Positions 43,265-53,031 are shown, numbered from the stretch's first letter. The stretch is 64,000 bases of DNA from Sporolactobacillus sp. CQH2019 (GCF_028765345.1 NZ_JARAJZ010000002.1:5942-69941), one strand, 5' to 3'. Translations and numbers: made by a program. Notes: generated from the sequence alone by a model not told the origin.

Positions 43265-44161
43265 ATGGAACTTAGCCAAATCAAGTGTGTTTTAATGGTC
43301 GCCAAGGTAAAAAGTTTTCATAAAGCATCTTCCATGCTGCACATTACCCCAACCACGCTTTCGCGTCAAATTAAACGAATTGAAGAGGAACTGGGAGTTA
43401 AATTGTTCATACGCACGACACGGAGCGTCTGCCTGACGTGGGCAGGTGTAAAGTTTGTCGAGGGCGGACAATACATTCTGAATGAAGTGGCTGAAATAAA
43501 TAAACAAATGAAAAAGTTTGTCGATGGAACGACCGGCCATCTTGTTATCGGAACCATCCCCGTTTTGAATGAATATGGAATAACCTCTCTTATTCAGTGT
43601 TTTATCGAGAAGTATCCTAACGTTTCATTGGAAATTCGCGAAGCGGAATATTTTGATTTATACCCAATGCTTTATGAAGAGGAAATTGATACGGCGATAC
43701 TGACCTTGTATGATCAAATGAAGCCAAAAGGCGTAAAGCTCAAATCCTGTCCGTTGATTGATGATGAATTCGTCATCGTTACCCGTTCCGGCCACACACT
43801 GGCTGAACAAAAAACGATCCATTTAAAAGAAACGGCAGATGAAACGTTTATTCCTTTTACCAGCTTACAGCAAGAAACCATTGAAGCTTGCGCAAAAGCC
43901 GGATTTACTCCTAAATTCAGCCAATTCAGCGCCCACAGACTGGATACAACACTCGGACTTGTTGCAGAAGGGGCAGGAATCGCAATGATTCCTTTAGTAG
44001 AGGTTACCCATATAAAGTGGGAAAATATACAAATCATTCGTTTGACTCCGAAAATCAAAAGAACACTGATGATGGTTTTGCCGAATGACCCGAAAGAAAA
44101 ACCTGTCGTCAAAAATTTTGAGCGTTTTGTTCTCAGCTGCAGGCATCGGCTCATAAACTGA
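43265..44161 (+). CDS. LysR-family regulator 3
   Basis: The 298-residue protein has the LysR helix-turn-helix (CVLMVAKVKSFHKASSMLHI, then TTLSRQIKRIEEELGVKLF) and an effector domain with IREAEYFDLYPMLYEEEIDT. ATG 43265 matches the N-termini of the two paralogues. The in-frame GTG at 43256 is less likely. It follows the dehydratase operon in the same direction behind a terminator. Three closely related regulators around two halves of one pathway suggest graded or dual-effector control. Confidence 0.9.
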   Translation: MELSQIKCVLMVAKVKSFHKASSMLHITPTTLSRQIKRIEEELGVKLFIRTTRSVCLTWAGVKFVEGGQYILNEVAEINKQMKKFVDGTTGHLVIGTIPVLNEYGITSLIQCFIEKYPNVSLEIREAEYFDLYPMLYEEEIDTAILTLYDQMKPKGVKLKSCPLIDDEFVIVTRSGHTLAEQKTIHLKETADETFIPFTSLQQETIEACAKAGFTPKFSQFSAHRLDTTLGLVAEGAGIAMIPLVEVTHIKWENIQIIRLTPKIKRTLMMVLPNDPKEKPVVKNFERFVLSCRHRLIN

Positions 44162-44627
44162 ACCGGAGAAACGATGCAAACCGGCAAAAGAGATAACCAA
44201 TCGGAACATTCAAGGGGGACATTTGTTATCAGAGATTGAAAGTGACTTGCAACGACGAAGAAAGATAAAAACTGCGAATGATTCCTGCACCATGGCGCTG
44301 CCGCACAGCCAAAGACAGGGGTATCGCTCATGGGGGGATATTTTTATCTTGGCACAGAACGGCACACGATATACAAGTATGAGGGATCCTGATCAATCCC
44401 TGGCTCAGATGGCCCGCTATCTCCAAGGCCATCGGTCACGATTTTCCCTGAACGTTTTTAGAAACCGGCTGAGGGATGTCCCCGGCGGTCAGGCGGCCCC
44501 GTCAAGCTGACTCATAGCACCGGCATGCACCGGGCTGAACCGATCGCCAGGCCCGTTACCAGGCTGGAAAGCAGCAGCTTGCCCTATTGATCCAGTACGC
44601 ACGCCATAACAACAGAAAAGCCTATTC
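44162..44627. other. intergenic region
   Basis: No accepted gene. A 95-codon ORF at 44223 is rich in Arg and Gln and lacks family features. On the minus strand near 44520-44600 a short open stretch, GKLLLSSLVTGLAIGSARC, flanked by stops, could be a scrap of a membrane protein gene. Confidence 0.35.
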
Positions 44628-45506
44628 TTAGCGCTTCCTCGTGTTAAACGGCGTCTTTTTTAAAAACTCGATGACTTCTTTCTTGTAACCATAGCGACGA
44701 TTGATCTCTGCGAGCCGCTGTTTATCATGCGTATGGATGCGACCGGTCATCAAGAGTTCCTGATAGAGCTCAAAATAAGGAAGATGCTGTCTCTTTGCTT
44801 CCTGAATTTCTTTGTCCCGATCATAGCTTACCCGTTTAAATAGCGTTTGCAGCAGACCGGTTTCGTCGATCTCGATAATGGCATACTCCGGCCGCAGATC
44901 GGGACGGTGCCCCGTCCAATTAGAAAAAGGCTGTCCGATAGAACCGGGATTGATGATGAGCTGATCTGCGCTGCTGTACCTCATGATCGGATGATGAATA
45001 TGTGCATAAACAGCAAGATCAGAAGGATCTTTACTAAAAAGGCGATCGAAATTTTGCTGATCCTGATCCGTTGCAAGGTCACCGCCGCAGTTTCTATCGG
45101 GCAGATGGTGTGAGATACCCATTTTCATCCCATTAATTTGCTTAGTGAGATATAAAGGCAACCCCTCCATAAACGCGATTTCGGAACTGCTTAAATGTTC
45201 GTATTGATACTGAGCCTGCCTTGCAATATAGACATCCGTCGGGTCATTAAGATCGATGTGGCCGTTCAGCGCGTCAAGAAAACAATCTTCCCAGTTTCCT
45301 CTGACAAAAACCGATACCTTTAATTTCTTCAGGATGGCCAATAAATTGGCCGATCCCGGTCCGGGAATGATTAAATCCCCCAGAAACCAGTATTCGGTAG
45401 CCCCTTCGCGAAATGCATCTGCGACAACTGCTTCCAATGCCGTTGTATTCCCATGAACATCGGCCAGCAATGCGATTTTATGTAACAAACTTTTCACCTT
45501 TATCAT
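44628..45506 (-). CDS. metallophosphoesterase (calcineurin-like, MJ0936/YfcE type)
   Basis: The protein of up to 292 residues has the five metallophosphatase blocks: LADVHGN, FLGDLIIPGP, RGNWED, YAHIHHP with ISHH before it, and INPGSIGQP. It would bind two metal ions and hydrolyse phosphodiesters or phosphomonoesters in the cytoplasm. The start may be ATG 45506 or TTG 45488. AAGGTG fits the latter. The C-terminal 60 or so residues are helical and charged and extend beyond the minimal fold. Confidence 0.88.
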   Translation of the reverse strand: MIKVKSLLHKIALLADVHGNTTALEAVVADAFREGATEYWFLGDLIIPGPGSANLLAILKKLKVSVFVRGNWEDCFLDALNGHIDLNDPTDVYIARQAQYQYEHLSSSEIAFMEGLPLYLTKQINGMKMGISHHLPDRNCGGDLATDQDQQNFDRLFSKDPSDLAVYAHIHHPIMRYSSADQLIINPGSIGQPFSNWTGHRPDLRPEYAIIEIDETGLLQTLFKRVSYDRDKEIQEAKRQHLPYFELYQELLMTGRIHTHDKQRLAEINRRYGYKKEVIEFLKKTPFNTRKR

Positions 45507-46274
45507 TTCAGACTTATCAATCTCAGTATAATCGAAAGGGTCTGCTATTTGTCAACCATTTTAAGAGGGTATGCTTCATTGAAAACCCACCGGAACGGTA
45601 AAAATGATGCAATACAATCAGCTGAAGAAAATTTGAAAGCGGCGATCTCTTTGCTGATCGATTTTCGGACCTACGCGCCGCAGCTGAGAAAGAGGGCATT
45701 TATCTGCTCCCATGAATACGGCACGGCTGATATCGCCGCCATCGATCGTCCTGCTCCTTCCGGGCGGGACGCTTCTGCCGGCTTTTCCAAGCGATCCGAA
45801 TCCTCCTTTCATTAGTTCGTTATTCTTATCCCCTTTTGATAATACGCCTCTCTATTCTCCGCAGCAGCCCTTCGTTAAAAAAATGGTGCGGATTCTTCGC
45901 TTTCGATCATTTGTTACAGGAGGCCGATGCTTCTTTAAAGTGCAATCAATAGGATATGTTTTACGATTGACGGCCTCAATCTTTCAAGTTTCCTATACCT
46001 ATCCCGGCCTTGCCCATAAAATATAAAACACCCGGGAATGCCCCTTTATGGCTATTCCCGAGTGCTTGATCAAGGGTATTAATTATGTACCACGGAGAAT
46101 GAATCCTTATGACCGTCGGTAAAGACTATTGTATTATAGCTATTTTTCTCTGTCAAGAAGATAATCCGGATACTTGGCTGCGGTCCTGCCCTTCTTCATC
46201 GTTAACTGCCGATAAAAAAGAGCCGGCCCAACGCTTACGCAAAGAACTGCTCTATCTTCTTCATTAAAGTAAAG
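45507..46274. other. intergenic region with repeat copy 2
   Basis: These 768 bases contain repeat copy 2 (46019-46087). ORFs at 45549 and 45712 have no ribosome site or known motif, and I do not accept them. Confidence 0.4.
46019..46087 (+). repeat. 69-base direct repeat, copy 2
   Basis: It aligns with 36385-36453. Here the stem is perfect: CGGGAAT / ATTCCCG around GCCCCTTTATGGCT, followed by GAGTGCTTGATCAAGGG and TATTAATTATG. It could be a terminator-like end of a lost mobile element. Confidence 0.65.
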
Positions 46275-46661
46275 TCATACTGAATTTTGATAATCCGACA
46301 GAACCTGACTTCTTGAAACAAGCTGATTGTTCTGGTCAACAAGACCAAGCTGATAGGCTTTCTGTACAAGATTAAGTATCGTTCCATAGAACGGATTGCC
46401 CGTCATCGTCTGATCGCGTGTCAATTCGTTTTGTACTTGGCTCGAAACATTTCTTGCCAGTTTTTGATCAATAACTTTATGATCACTCATATCTCTTTCA
46501 AAATCTGTAAATGTCAACTGATCGCCTGAATTATTTACGGGAAGCCCATCAATTTCAGCCTGAACCCGGTTACCAACCGTCAGCTGAGCATAGGCGGCGA
46601 ATAAAGCTTTTTCCTGTGGGCTCATTTGACTGATACTTGTCGTACCGCTAGGATCATACAT
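46275..46661 (-). CDS. hypothetical helical protein
   Basis: The 128-residue soluble protein is polar and helical (MSPQEKALFAAYAQLTVGNR, DFERDMSDHKVIDQKLARNV), without cysteines, signal peptide or a domain known to me. GGACGTGG precedes the ATG. It is monocistronic. Reading frame and composition support a real gene. Confidence 0.6.
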   Translation of the reverse strand: MYDPSGTTSISQMSPQEKALFAAYAQLTVGNRVQAEIDGLPVNNSGDQLTFTDFERDMSDHKVIDQKLARNVSSQVQNELTRDQTMTGNPFYGTILNLVQKAYQLGLVDQNNQLVSRSQVLSDYQNSV

Positions 46662-47185
46662 CCAACCACGTCCTGTCCTATATCATTTGATGAAAATCAA
46701 TTTACACTGTCATCAATGGGAAAATTAAAACCCGGCTCTAATAATCATCGGTACCGCAGTCATGAACAGTGACAAGAAAGCTATCCCTTTCATTCCTGCC
46801 ATCTATTTTTTAATACAGTTCAATTATATATTTATTTTGGAAGAATTGGAGCGAAGCGGCTTCCATTTAAAAGAAAAGCTAAAGGAAAAACCGATGCGGT
46901 TTTACGGCTCCGGCATCCCGAAAATTTAAGATAACCGGCGATCTGTTCGCCGACACTTATAAGTTCCGGTTAAAATGAAATAGATTTATAAGCACGCAAT
47001 AGTAAAACGAATTTGAAAAAGGAGGATGAATCCTATGTACGGCAATCGTTCAGCAGCATTTAACATTTCCAAGCAGTGGATCATCTCCTGCAGCACCATT
47101 CGATAGACGGCGTACCACTCATTGCCATCCTGACTGCGAACCGCCGGTATAAAGAAATTTACAAGTACTGCGGCCGGCGGGATAG
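46662..47185. other. intergenic region
   Basis: No secure gene in 524 bases. A plus-strand ATG at 47036 has a very strong ribosome site (AAAAAGGAGGATGAATCCT) but opens only 23 codons, so either a tiny peptide or the start of a truncated gene lies here. Confidence 0.4.
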
Positions 47186-48640
47186 TCATTTCACGATTTT
47201 ATTATTCGGATCGCGCCAATTAACGATCAGCACCACAAGGAACAGCAGGATGGCAGATAAGAAAATCATGTGCAGAGAATTTAAAATGATACCGTCAATA
47301 AAACTGCGGCGGGCCACGTACGAGTCCCCGTTTTTTGAACTGATGACGTTATTGACCCAGCTGAACGGGATGCCCTGCAATTGCGAACGGATACTGAAAT
47401 TAAACAGGGCGCCAAAGATTCCGGTCATGATCGTCTGACCCAGCGTCCGTCCTAACGTCAATAATGAAGTCGCACTGCCGATCTGATTTTTCCCCACCAG
47501 ATGCTGGCATAAAATGGTGTTCATACTAATCACTATTCCCATGCCGGATCCGGAAATGGCAGCAATGACATAAAACGCCCATGATGGAAATTGGCGCCCG
47601 GCAAAGATCAGCGGCAGATAAGCCAGCATCTGGAGGGTCACCACGCAAAGTGTAATTTTTTTAGGGGCAAAGCGGGTAATGAGCGGACCGACGGCAAATG
47701 ACATCAGGAGCCACATGACTGAACTGGATGTTACTACCAGGCCGGCAATCGTCGCCGGCAAGCGATAGAGCGATTGCAGCCAGATCGGAAAATAAATCTG
47801 ATAGCCGATTAAAATGCCGCTCAGCAATAGCGCCGTGATGATTTGTACGGTAAAGGTCGGACGGGCAAACAGGGACGGCGCAATTAACGGATCGCTGAAG
47901 TGTCTTTCCCGACGGACCAGCAGCCCGCAGGCACCGGCGGCGGCAAGGAGCAGGCCGGCCGAGATCCATAACAAACGTTTCTGAGAACTGTCCAATAGCT
48001 GAACGGCCAGAAGCAGGCTGATCAGTCCGGCGGCCAGCCAGACGATGCCGGCCCGGTCGATTTTTAAATTCCGGCGGTTTCCGGCCGATTCGCGGTAACC
48101 GACCGGGGTGAGGAAAAACACGATGATGCCCAAAGGTACATTGACAAAAAACACCCAGTGCCAGTTCAGATACTGCACAAGAAAGCCGCCGATCAGCGGG
48201 CCAACCAGCGCCGAGATCCCCCAGGCGGTATTGTTGAACGCCATCACTCGCGGCCGTTCATCAAAGCTGTAGCTATCGGCAATAATCGTAAAGGTCAGCG
48301 GCATGACGGCCCCGGCACCGATTCCTTGCAGTGCCCGCGATAAAATCAATAATAAAATAGAGGGGGAAACGCCGCATAAGCCGGAACCTAAAATAAATAG
48401 CAACACTCCCCATAGGAAAATCCGCTTTCTGCCCATCGCATCTGCCAATTTACCGTAAATTGGCGTCGTAATCGCCGTGGTCAGCAAATAGGCGCTCATA
48501 ATCCAGCTTTGGTAGGCTAGTCCATGCAAGGAGCTGATAATAGCAGGCAGCGCCGTGGTCACAATCGTTATTTCAACTGAAGTCATGAACGTCGCAATAA
48601 AGACCGCCATGATCAGCCAGCGTCTGATGCCCTTATCCAC
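47186..48640 (-). CDS. MFS drug exporter, DHA2 (14-helix, EmrB/QacA) family
   Basis: The 484-residue protein has about 14 hydrophobic segments, the N-terminal DHA2 motif FMTSVEITIVTTALPAI, GKLADAMGRKRIFL (loop 2-3) and the antiporter motif C (WGISALVGPLIGGFLVQ) near residue 145. It likely exports drugs or other amphiphiles in exchange for protons. The GTG start has GAGAGGAAGGA upstream. No regulator is encoded directly beside it. Confidence 0.9.
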   Translation of the reverse strand: MDKGIRRWLIMAVFIATFMTSVEITIVTTALPAIISSLHGLAYQSWIMSAYLLTTAITTPIYGKLADAMGRKRIFLWGVLLFILGSGLCGVSPSILLLILSRALQGIGAGAVMPLTFTIIADSYSFDERPRVMAFNNTAWGISALVGPLIGGFLVQYLNWHWVFFVNVPLGIIVFFLTPVGYRESAGNRRNLKIDRAGIVWLAAGLISLLLAVQLLDSSQKRLLWISAGLLLAAAGACGLLVRRERHFSDPLIAPSLFARPTFTVQIITALLLSGILIGYQIYFPIWLQSLYRLPATIAGLVVTSSSVMWLLMSFAVGPLITRFAPKKITLCVVTLQMLAYLPLIFAGRQFPSWAFYVIAAISGSGMGIVISMNTILCQHLVGKNQIGSATSLLTLGRTLGQTIMTGIFGALFNFSIRSQLQGIPFSWVNNVISSKNGDSYVARRSFIDGIILNSLHMIFLSAILLFLVVLIVNWRDPNNKIVK

Positions 48641-48931
48641 CTGTGATCCTTCCTCTCTTCAACCGGTCAATGATCGTTTTAACGTCAGGTCATTCGATTT
48701 GCAGTGCTGCTAGTTTATCCCTTTTAGGGCTCCCCGAAACGTTAAAACCGCCATTTTTTATTTCGTCTTTAAGACGATTTCCCTGAAGCCGGCTTCTACT
48801 ATGACCGGTGACTTATTAAGAAATTTAAAAAGTTGCCAAGGCGATCATCCGAACATGCGCCGGGAAACATGGAAAAAATGATAGAATCGCCACGGAACCG
48901 CTCAGCAAAAAGATGAGAACCCGCCCTTTTT

Positions 48932-50140
48932 TCAATGCGATTCGACGTATTTATTTTTTCCCGCCCGGCTTCCGGCGACAAGCATAATAAGGGAGAGAAA
49001 AGTTAAAATGATTTCCGGAACCAGCCAGCCGCCTGTCAAATCATGCAGAAACCCTAAGAAAACCGGTCCCAGCGCTGCCAGCAAATAACCGCCGGACTGC
49101 CCCATTCCCGAGAGTTCGGCAGCTTGCTGAGCCGTATGTGTCCTTAACGTAAAAAATAAAAGCGCCAGACTGATTAATGCGCCGCCTGCCAAAGCAAGGA
49201 AGATGATCCAGAGGATCATCCATTTTCCCGAAAGCATCCCGGCAAAGCCGATCACATAAAGTACGGAGGCGAAAACAGCCAATCCCGTCTGGCTTTGGCG
49301 GCGGGAAGCCAGAACGGGCGCCAGAAATGAAGCGGGCAGAGAAATAATCTGCAAAACGAGGATCATCCATCCGCCTTGGGACGCCCTATAGCCGTCACTT
49401 ACCAGAATAGACGGCAGCCAGGCCATCAGCACGTAGAAAAGAAGCGACTGCAGTCCCATAAACAGAGTCACGTACCAGGCCAAAGGAGAAGTCAGCAGCT
49501 TTTTCGAAAAAAACAGCGTCGGGCGTCTCTGCCCGCCTGCAGGCGCAGGCTGCCGCTGTTTCGCATGCAGCAAAGGCAGCATAACAATTACGGCCGCCAG
49601 CGATAATAAGCCCCACACCATCAGAGAGCCTCTCCACCCGAAACTTGTCCCTCTTTCAATCGGAATGCTCAGGCCCGAACCCAAACCGGCAAACAGGCTC
49701 ATCACAACCGTATAGGCTCCTGTCATCACTCCTATCTTTTCAGGCAAACGCTCTTTGATGAAACTGGGGAGAAGGACGTTCCCAAAGGCAACCGCCACGC
49801 CAATGATCAGGGTACCGATAAATAAACAGCCATCATTTGCCCGATAAGATCGTAAAGCAATGCCGAGAGTAAGAAAAAGCATGCTGGCAAACAGCGTCCT
49901 TTCGTTTCCGAACTTTCCGGCCACGCTCGCTACTAACGGTGAAATAACCGCAAAAGCGAGCAGCGGAAGTGTTGTCAGCATCCCGACCCAGGCGTTTGAC
50001 AGATTCATTTCCTGATTAAGAATTTTTGACAGAGGGCCGACAGCCGTAATCGGAGCTCTCAGATTCGCCGAAATAAGCAAAATACCGATGAATAACAAGA
50101 TGAATGATTTCTGACTTAAAACTTTATTTTTTGTAGCCAA
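48932..50140 (-). CDS. MFS transporter, CynX/NimT family
   Basis: The 402-residue protein has about 12 hydrophobic segments and the family pattern LLISANLRAPITAVGPLSKI at the N-terminus and LLPSFIKERLPEKIGVMTG near residue 125. Members move cyanate, 2-nitroimidazole and other small compounds. Substrate here unknown. The TTG start lies 11 bases after AAGGAG. It may be cotranscribed with the DHA2 exporter 290 bases downstream. Confidence 0.87.
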   Translation of the reverse strand: MATKNKVLSQKSFILLFIGILLISANLRAPITAVGPLSKILNQEMNLSNAWVGMLTTLPLLAFAVISPLVASVAGKFGNERTLFASMLFLTLGIALRSYRANDGCLFIGTLIIGVAVAFGNVLLPSFIKERLPEKIGVMTGAYTVVMSLFAGLGSGLSIPIERGTSFGWRGSLMVWGLLSLAAVIVMLPLLHAKQRQPAPAGGQRRPTLFFSKKLLTSPLAWYVTLFMGLQSLLFYVLMAWLPSILVSDGYRASQGGWMILVLQIISLPASFLAPVLASRRQSQTGLAVFASVLYVIGFAGMLSGKWMILWIIFLALAGGALISLALLFFTLRTHTAQQAAELSGMGQSGGYLLAALGPVFLGFLHDLTGGWLVPEIILTFLSLIMLVAGSRAGKNKYVESH

Positions 50141-50332
50141 CCGATCGTCTTCTCCTTTGCAAACGGACCCTTTTCTCTGCGAAATCGGGCCCGCCTTCCT
50201 TCTTTTTTAGCTGCTTCTGTACATACCTCATGCCGTGCTATCGCAGAAGAACTGAAATTCTGCATTTTGAAAAACAAAACCGGCGTGTTGAAACGATCGC
50301 CAAAAATGCCGATCTCTCAGTCTCCTTCAGTA

Positions 50333-50446
50333 TTAATCAGCCGAACAGACCCTGACCTGAAGCATAAATCTGCTGATGATCTTCATCAATGTCGATTTAC
50401 CGCTGCCATTAATGGCAACACAATCGATTGCAAATGTTAATCGCAA
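50333..50446 (-). pseudogene. fragment of an ABC ATPase around Walker A
   Basis: The minus strand encodes LRLTFAIDCVAINGSGKSTL and MKIISRF, an ABC Walker A in its usual context, followed within 12 codons by TAA. The rest of the domain is absent. A decayed fragment. Confidence 0.6.
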
Positions 50447-50821
50447 CTAAAATAAAAAGTCACGAATGCCAACTAACTCCTGAAGCAAATAAAAGAGTCA
50501 ATCGGTCTTCGTGACCGTTATTTTTTCTTTCCAAAAAACTGCCTCTCACAGTTCACAACCCTCTGCGAATCTTCGTGATTCGTTTAAAGATGAGCACTCA
50601 TACACAGGCATGCACTATGTAATCTTCACACAACCGTTGCTATTGTACTACATTTTCACCAATTTCTAAAAGCCCCCCAGAGTATGGCCTCGAAGTTTTG
50701 ACTAGTCGCTGAACCGCTGAGGCCAGCTATACGAAATTACCTTTTGATCTGTCCGGCTTCCAATCCTGAAAGCCCGTTGCCCGGTGTTTACTCTGCAAGA
50801 ATGCCTGATAATAAAGTAAAG

Positions 50822-50857
50822 TCCTCAAAAATCGCCTTGTATCGGCAATTTTGAGGA
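50822..50857. repeat. 36-base hairpin repeat, copy 1
   Basis: TCCTCAAAAATCG and CGGCAATTTTGAGGA form a stem. The element shares its first 13 bases, its last arm and its exact length with 55936-55971. It lies just downstream of the transposase fragment. Confidence 0.55.
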
Positions 50858-50929
50858 TCAGTAAAAGCTTCAGATTCTGCTGACCGGAGGAGGTCTCCGA
50901 TCTGCTTGTTAAATATGGGTATTCGGATT

Positions 50930-51288
50930 TTAATGGCGGAAAAGAGCTGATAAGACACTCTTCTCCAATTTCTTAATAAATATAGAAAAATCGACACCAA
51001 AGTTGTTTGTTATAACGTGGTCTGCTACTTCATGCCAATTGAAAGTATCGAACATAGTTTTGTTGAAGGCATTTGAAAATCGTGGCTTGCGTTTCTTACG
51101 GAGATTCTCATTAAACAGTATCTTGGCCCGTAAGACTGCAAATGAATATCCTCTACCCATTCGTTCAACTTGCCTAATAATGCTGTTTATGAACTCTGTA
51201 TAAGCGTCAGCCGGCCTTTTGTCGAAAGTATCTTGCCAGTTGTCTACGGCTCTCAAAACGTTTTTATAAGCGCCTTTTGAATTGCTGA
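50930..51288 (-). pseudogene. C-terminal fragment of an ISL3-family transposase
   Basis: About 118 codons encode YKNVLRAVDNWQDTFDKRP, then AYTEFINSIIRQVERMGRGY and SFAVLRAKILFN, the conserved end of IS204/IS1001/ISL3 transposases, including the final catalytic Glu. The rest of the protein is missing and I see no terminal inverted repeats. A relic. Confidence 0.8.
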
Positions 51289-51299
51289 TTTATTTATTT

Positions 51300-52168
51300 T
51301 TAACGGGTTATATTCAAATTTTTAATCAACCAGGGCCTTATCAATGACAGGACCGTTACAGGCTGCATAGCTTTTGTGTGATCCATATCATGTCCTTTTA
51401 AGATTTCTATATCCCATCCAAGGTGCTCTAATTCCTGTTTGTTTTTTTGAAGAATACCGACAATATCAACTGTTACATTGCCGAAGTTTTCTCCAAAAAC
51501 AATAGTGTCTTTTTCCCCGGCAAATGCCAATCTCGGAAAAACTAGTTTATGTTGAATTTCCCGATCATTAAAATCCATTAAATTTTTGTACAGTGTAACA
51601 AACTGTTTCGTTTGATTCGTGTCAAGCTTGACCTGTATGTTATCCCAATCAATCTTTTCCGGACCGATATGGTTTTGTTCATCTATAACAGAAGAATTTT
51701 GGTTTTTTAAAGCTTGTTGGTGTGTTTTACCATCATTTCTTTATAGGGACCATCTATTGGCGGATAACCGCCCATGATCAAGCTTTCCAGCCTGTCTGTC
51801 CGAATGGCTAATTGTAATCCAATTAAAGCCAACCAGGAATAACCATAGTAGCTGAATTTCATAACGTTCATTTCATCAGCAATTGTCAGAAAGTCCTTTA
51901 CGATGCTTTCAGGTGTGAGGTTCTCTGGGTTCGGATGTTGTAAACGATGTCCTTCATAGTCGAAATATAAAATCTGGAAATTGTCCATGAGTCCCTCGAC
52001 AAAATGTTTTCCTAATTCAGAATCTACTCCCCACAACTTTAAGTACTCGGCTTCCTGTCCATAAACAGATTCTTTAGTAACTGGAAGCATGATTGTGGGT
52101 AAATCTGGATTTCCTGCCAAGCCAGCTTTTAATTCTGATTCGTCCGCAAGTTTTATGCTCTTTTCCAT
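51300..52168 (-). pseudogene. alpha/beta hydrolase-like gene broken by a single-base frameshift
   Basis: The N-terminal 153 or so codons (MEKSIKLADESELKAGLAGN, ILYFDYEGHRLQHP, SYYGYSWLALIGLQLAIRTD) end at a stop near 51707. In the next frame the protein continues from THQQALKNQNSSVIDEQNHI to FPRLAFAGEKDTIVFGENFG and a final GHDMDHTKAM. One missing A in an A-run (T-run 51725-51728 on the given strand) explains the break. The G-Y-S-W nucleophile elbow and the Asp/His near the end fit an alpha/beta hydrolase. It diverges from a MerR-type regulator. A sequencing error is an alternative. Confidence 0.75.
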
Positions 52169-52320
52169 TTCTATCACTCCTCCAGAATGTTTCTATAACC
52201 ATCATACAAAATTCATGCAATCTTTCGGTTTTCCATACTCTGGCCTTTATATATTGGGATTTCTGACTGAAATATGTTATTGTAGCACTTCAAGGTTTTA
52301 CTTTAAGAAGGAGTTAGTAA

Positions 52321-53031
52321 ATGGAGACATATACGCCTAAACAAATTGCAAAGGCATTGAATGTCAGTACCACAACTTTGAGGAGGTATGAAGAACAAGA
52401 ACTTATTCCTGCTGTACCCAGAACAAAAAGTAATCGCCGTTTCTACACAACGATCCACTTCCAGGCTTTTGCTGCCATCAGAGCCTTATTAAGAGGATAT
52501 GATATACCTGTTGTTTACGAAGTAATGAGAATGATTAAAAATGCAAGGTTTGAAGAAGCTCTTTGGTTAGTCAATGAACAGCAGTATTATATTCAAGTGG
52601 AGAAACAGCGGGTCGAAGAAATACTGACAATGCTGCAAAATGCCGATTTTACTCAATATAATAACGTAAAATTTAAAGAATATATGAGTATTGGAGAGGC
52701 TGCAAAAATAGCAGGCGTAAATACTTCAGCTATCCGTCACTGGGAAAAAATGAGTTTAATCCATTTAGAAAGAAATAAAGAAAACGGCTACAGAATGGTT
52801 TCAATATCTCAACTTCGCAGAATACTGGTCATAAGCAGCTTGCGAAAAACCGTTTATTATATTGAAAATATGAAGCGGCTATTAAATAATTTGGACACCC
52901 AAAACTATGAAAAAAACGAACGTTCCTTTCAATTGGCTTTGGAAAATTTAAGTAATCAGCTATTACTTCAATTGAAAGGAATCACAGAACTGATAAAATA
53001 TATAAACTTTTACCAAGAAATAAATTCCTAA
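52321..53031 (+). CDS. regulator with two MerR-type helix-turn-helix domains
   Basis: The 236-residue protein has a MerR winged helix at residues 1-70 (TPKQIAKALNVSTTTLRRYE, RRFY) and a second at about 120-185 (MSIGEAAKIAGVNTSAIRHWE, NGYRMVSISQLRRILVISSL), then a helical tail. Usual MerR proteins have one such domain per chain. A linker helix joins the two (about 75-118). AAGGAG precedes the ATG. It diverges from the broken hydrolase and probably regulated it. Confidence 0.87.
   Translation: METYTPKQIAKALNVSTTTLRRYEEQELIPAVPRTKSNRRFYTTIHFQAFAAIRALLRGYDIPVVYEVMRMIKNARFEEALWLVNEQQYYIQVEKQRVEEILTMLQNADFTQYNNVKFKEYMSIGEAAKIAGVNTSAIRHWEKMSLIHLERNKENGYRMVSISQLRRILVISSLRKTVYYIENMKRLLNNLDTQNYEKNERSFQLALENLSNQLLLQLKGITELIKYINFYQEINS

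Noticed and set aside
44223-44510. 95-codon ORF after LysR 3
   Set aside because: Composition is not protein-like and there is no homology that I recognise.
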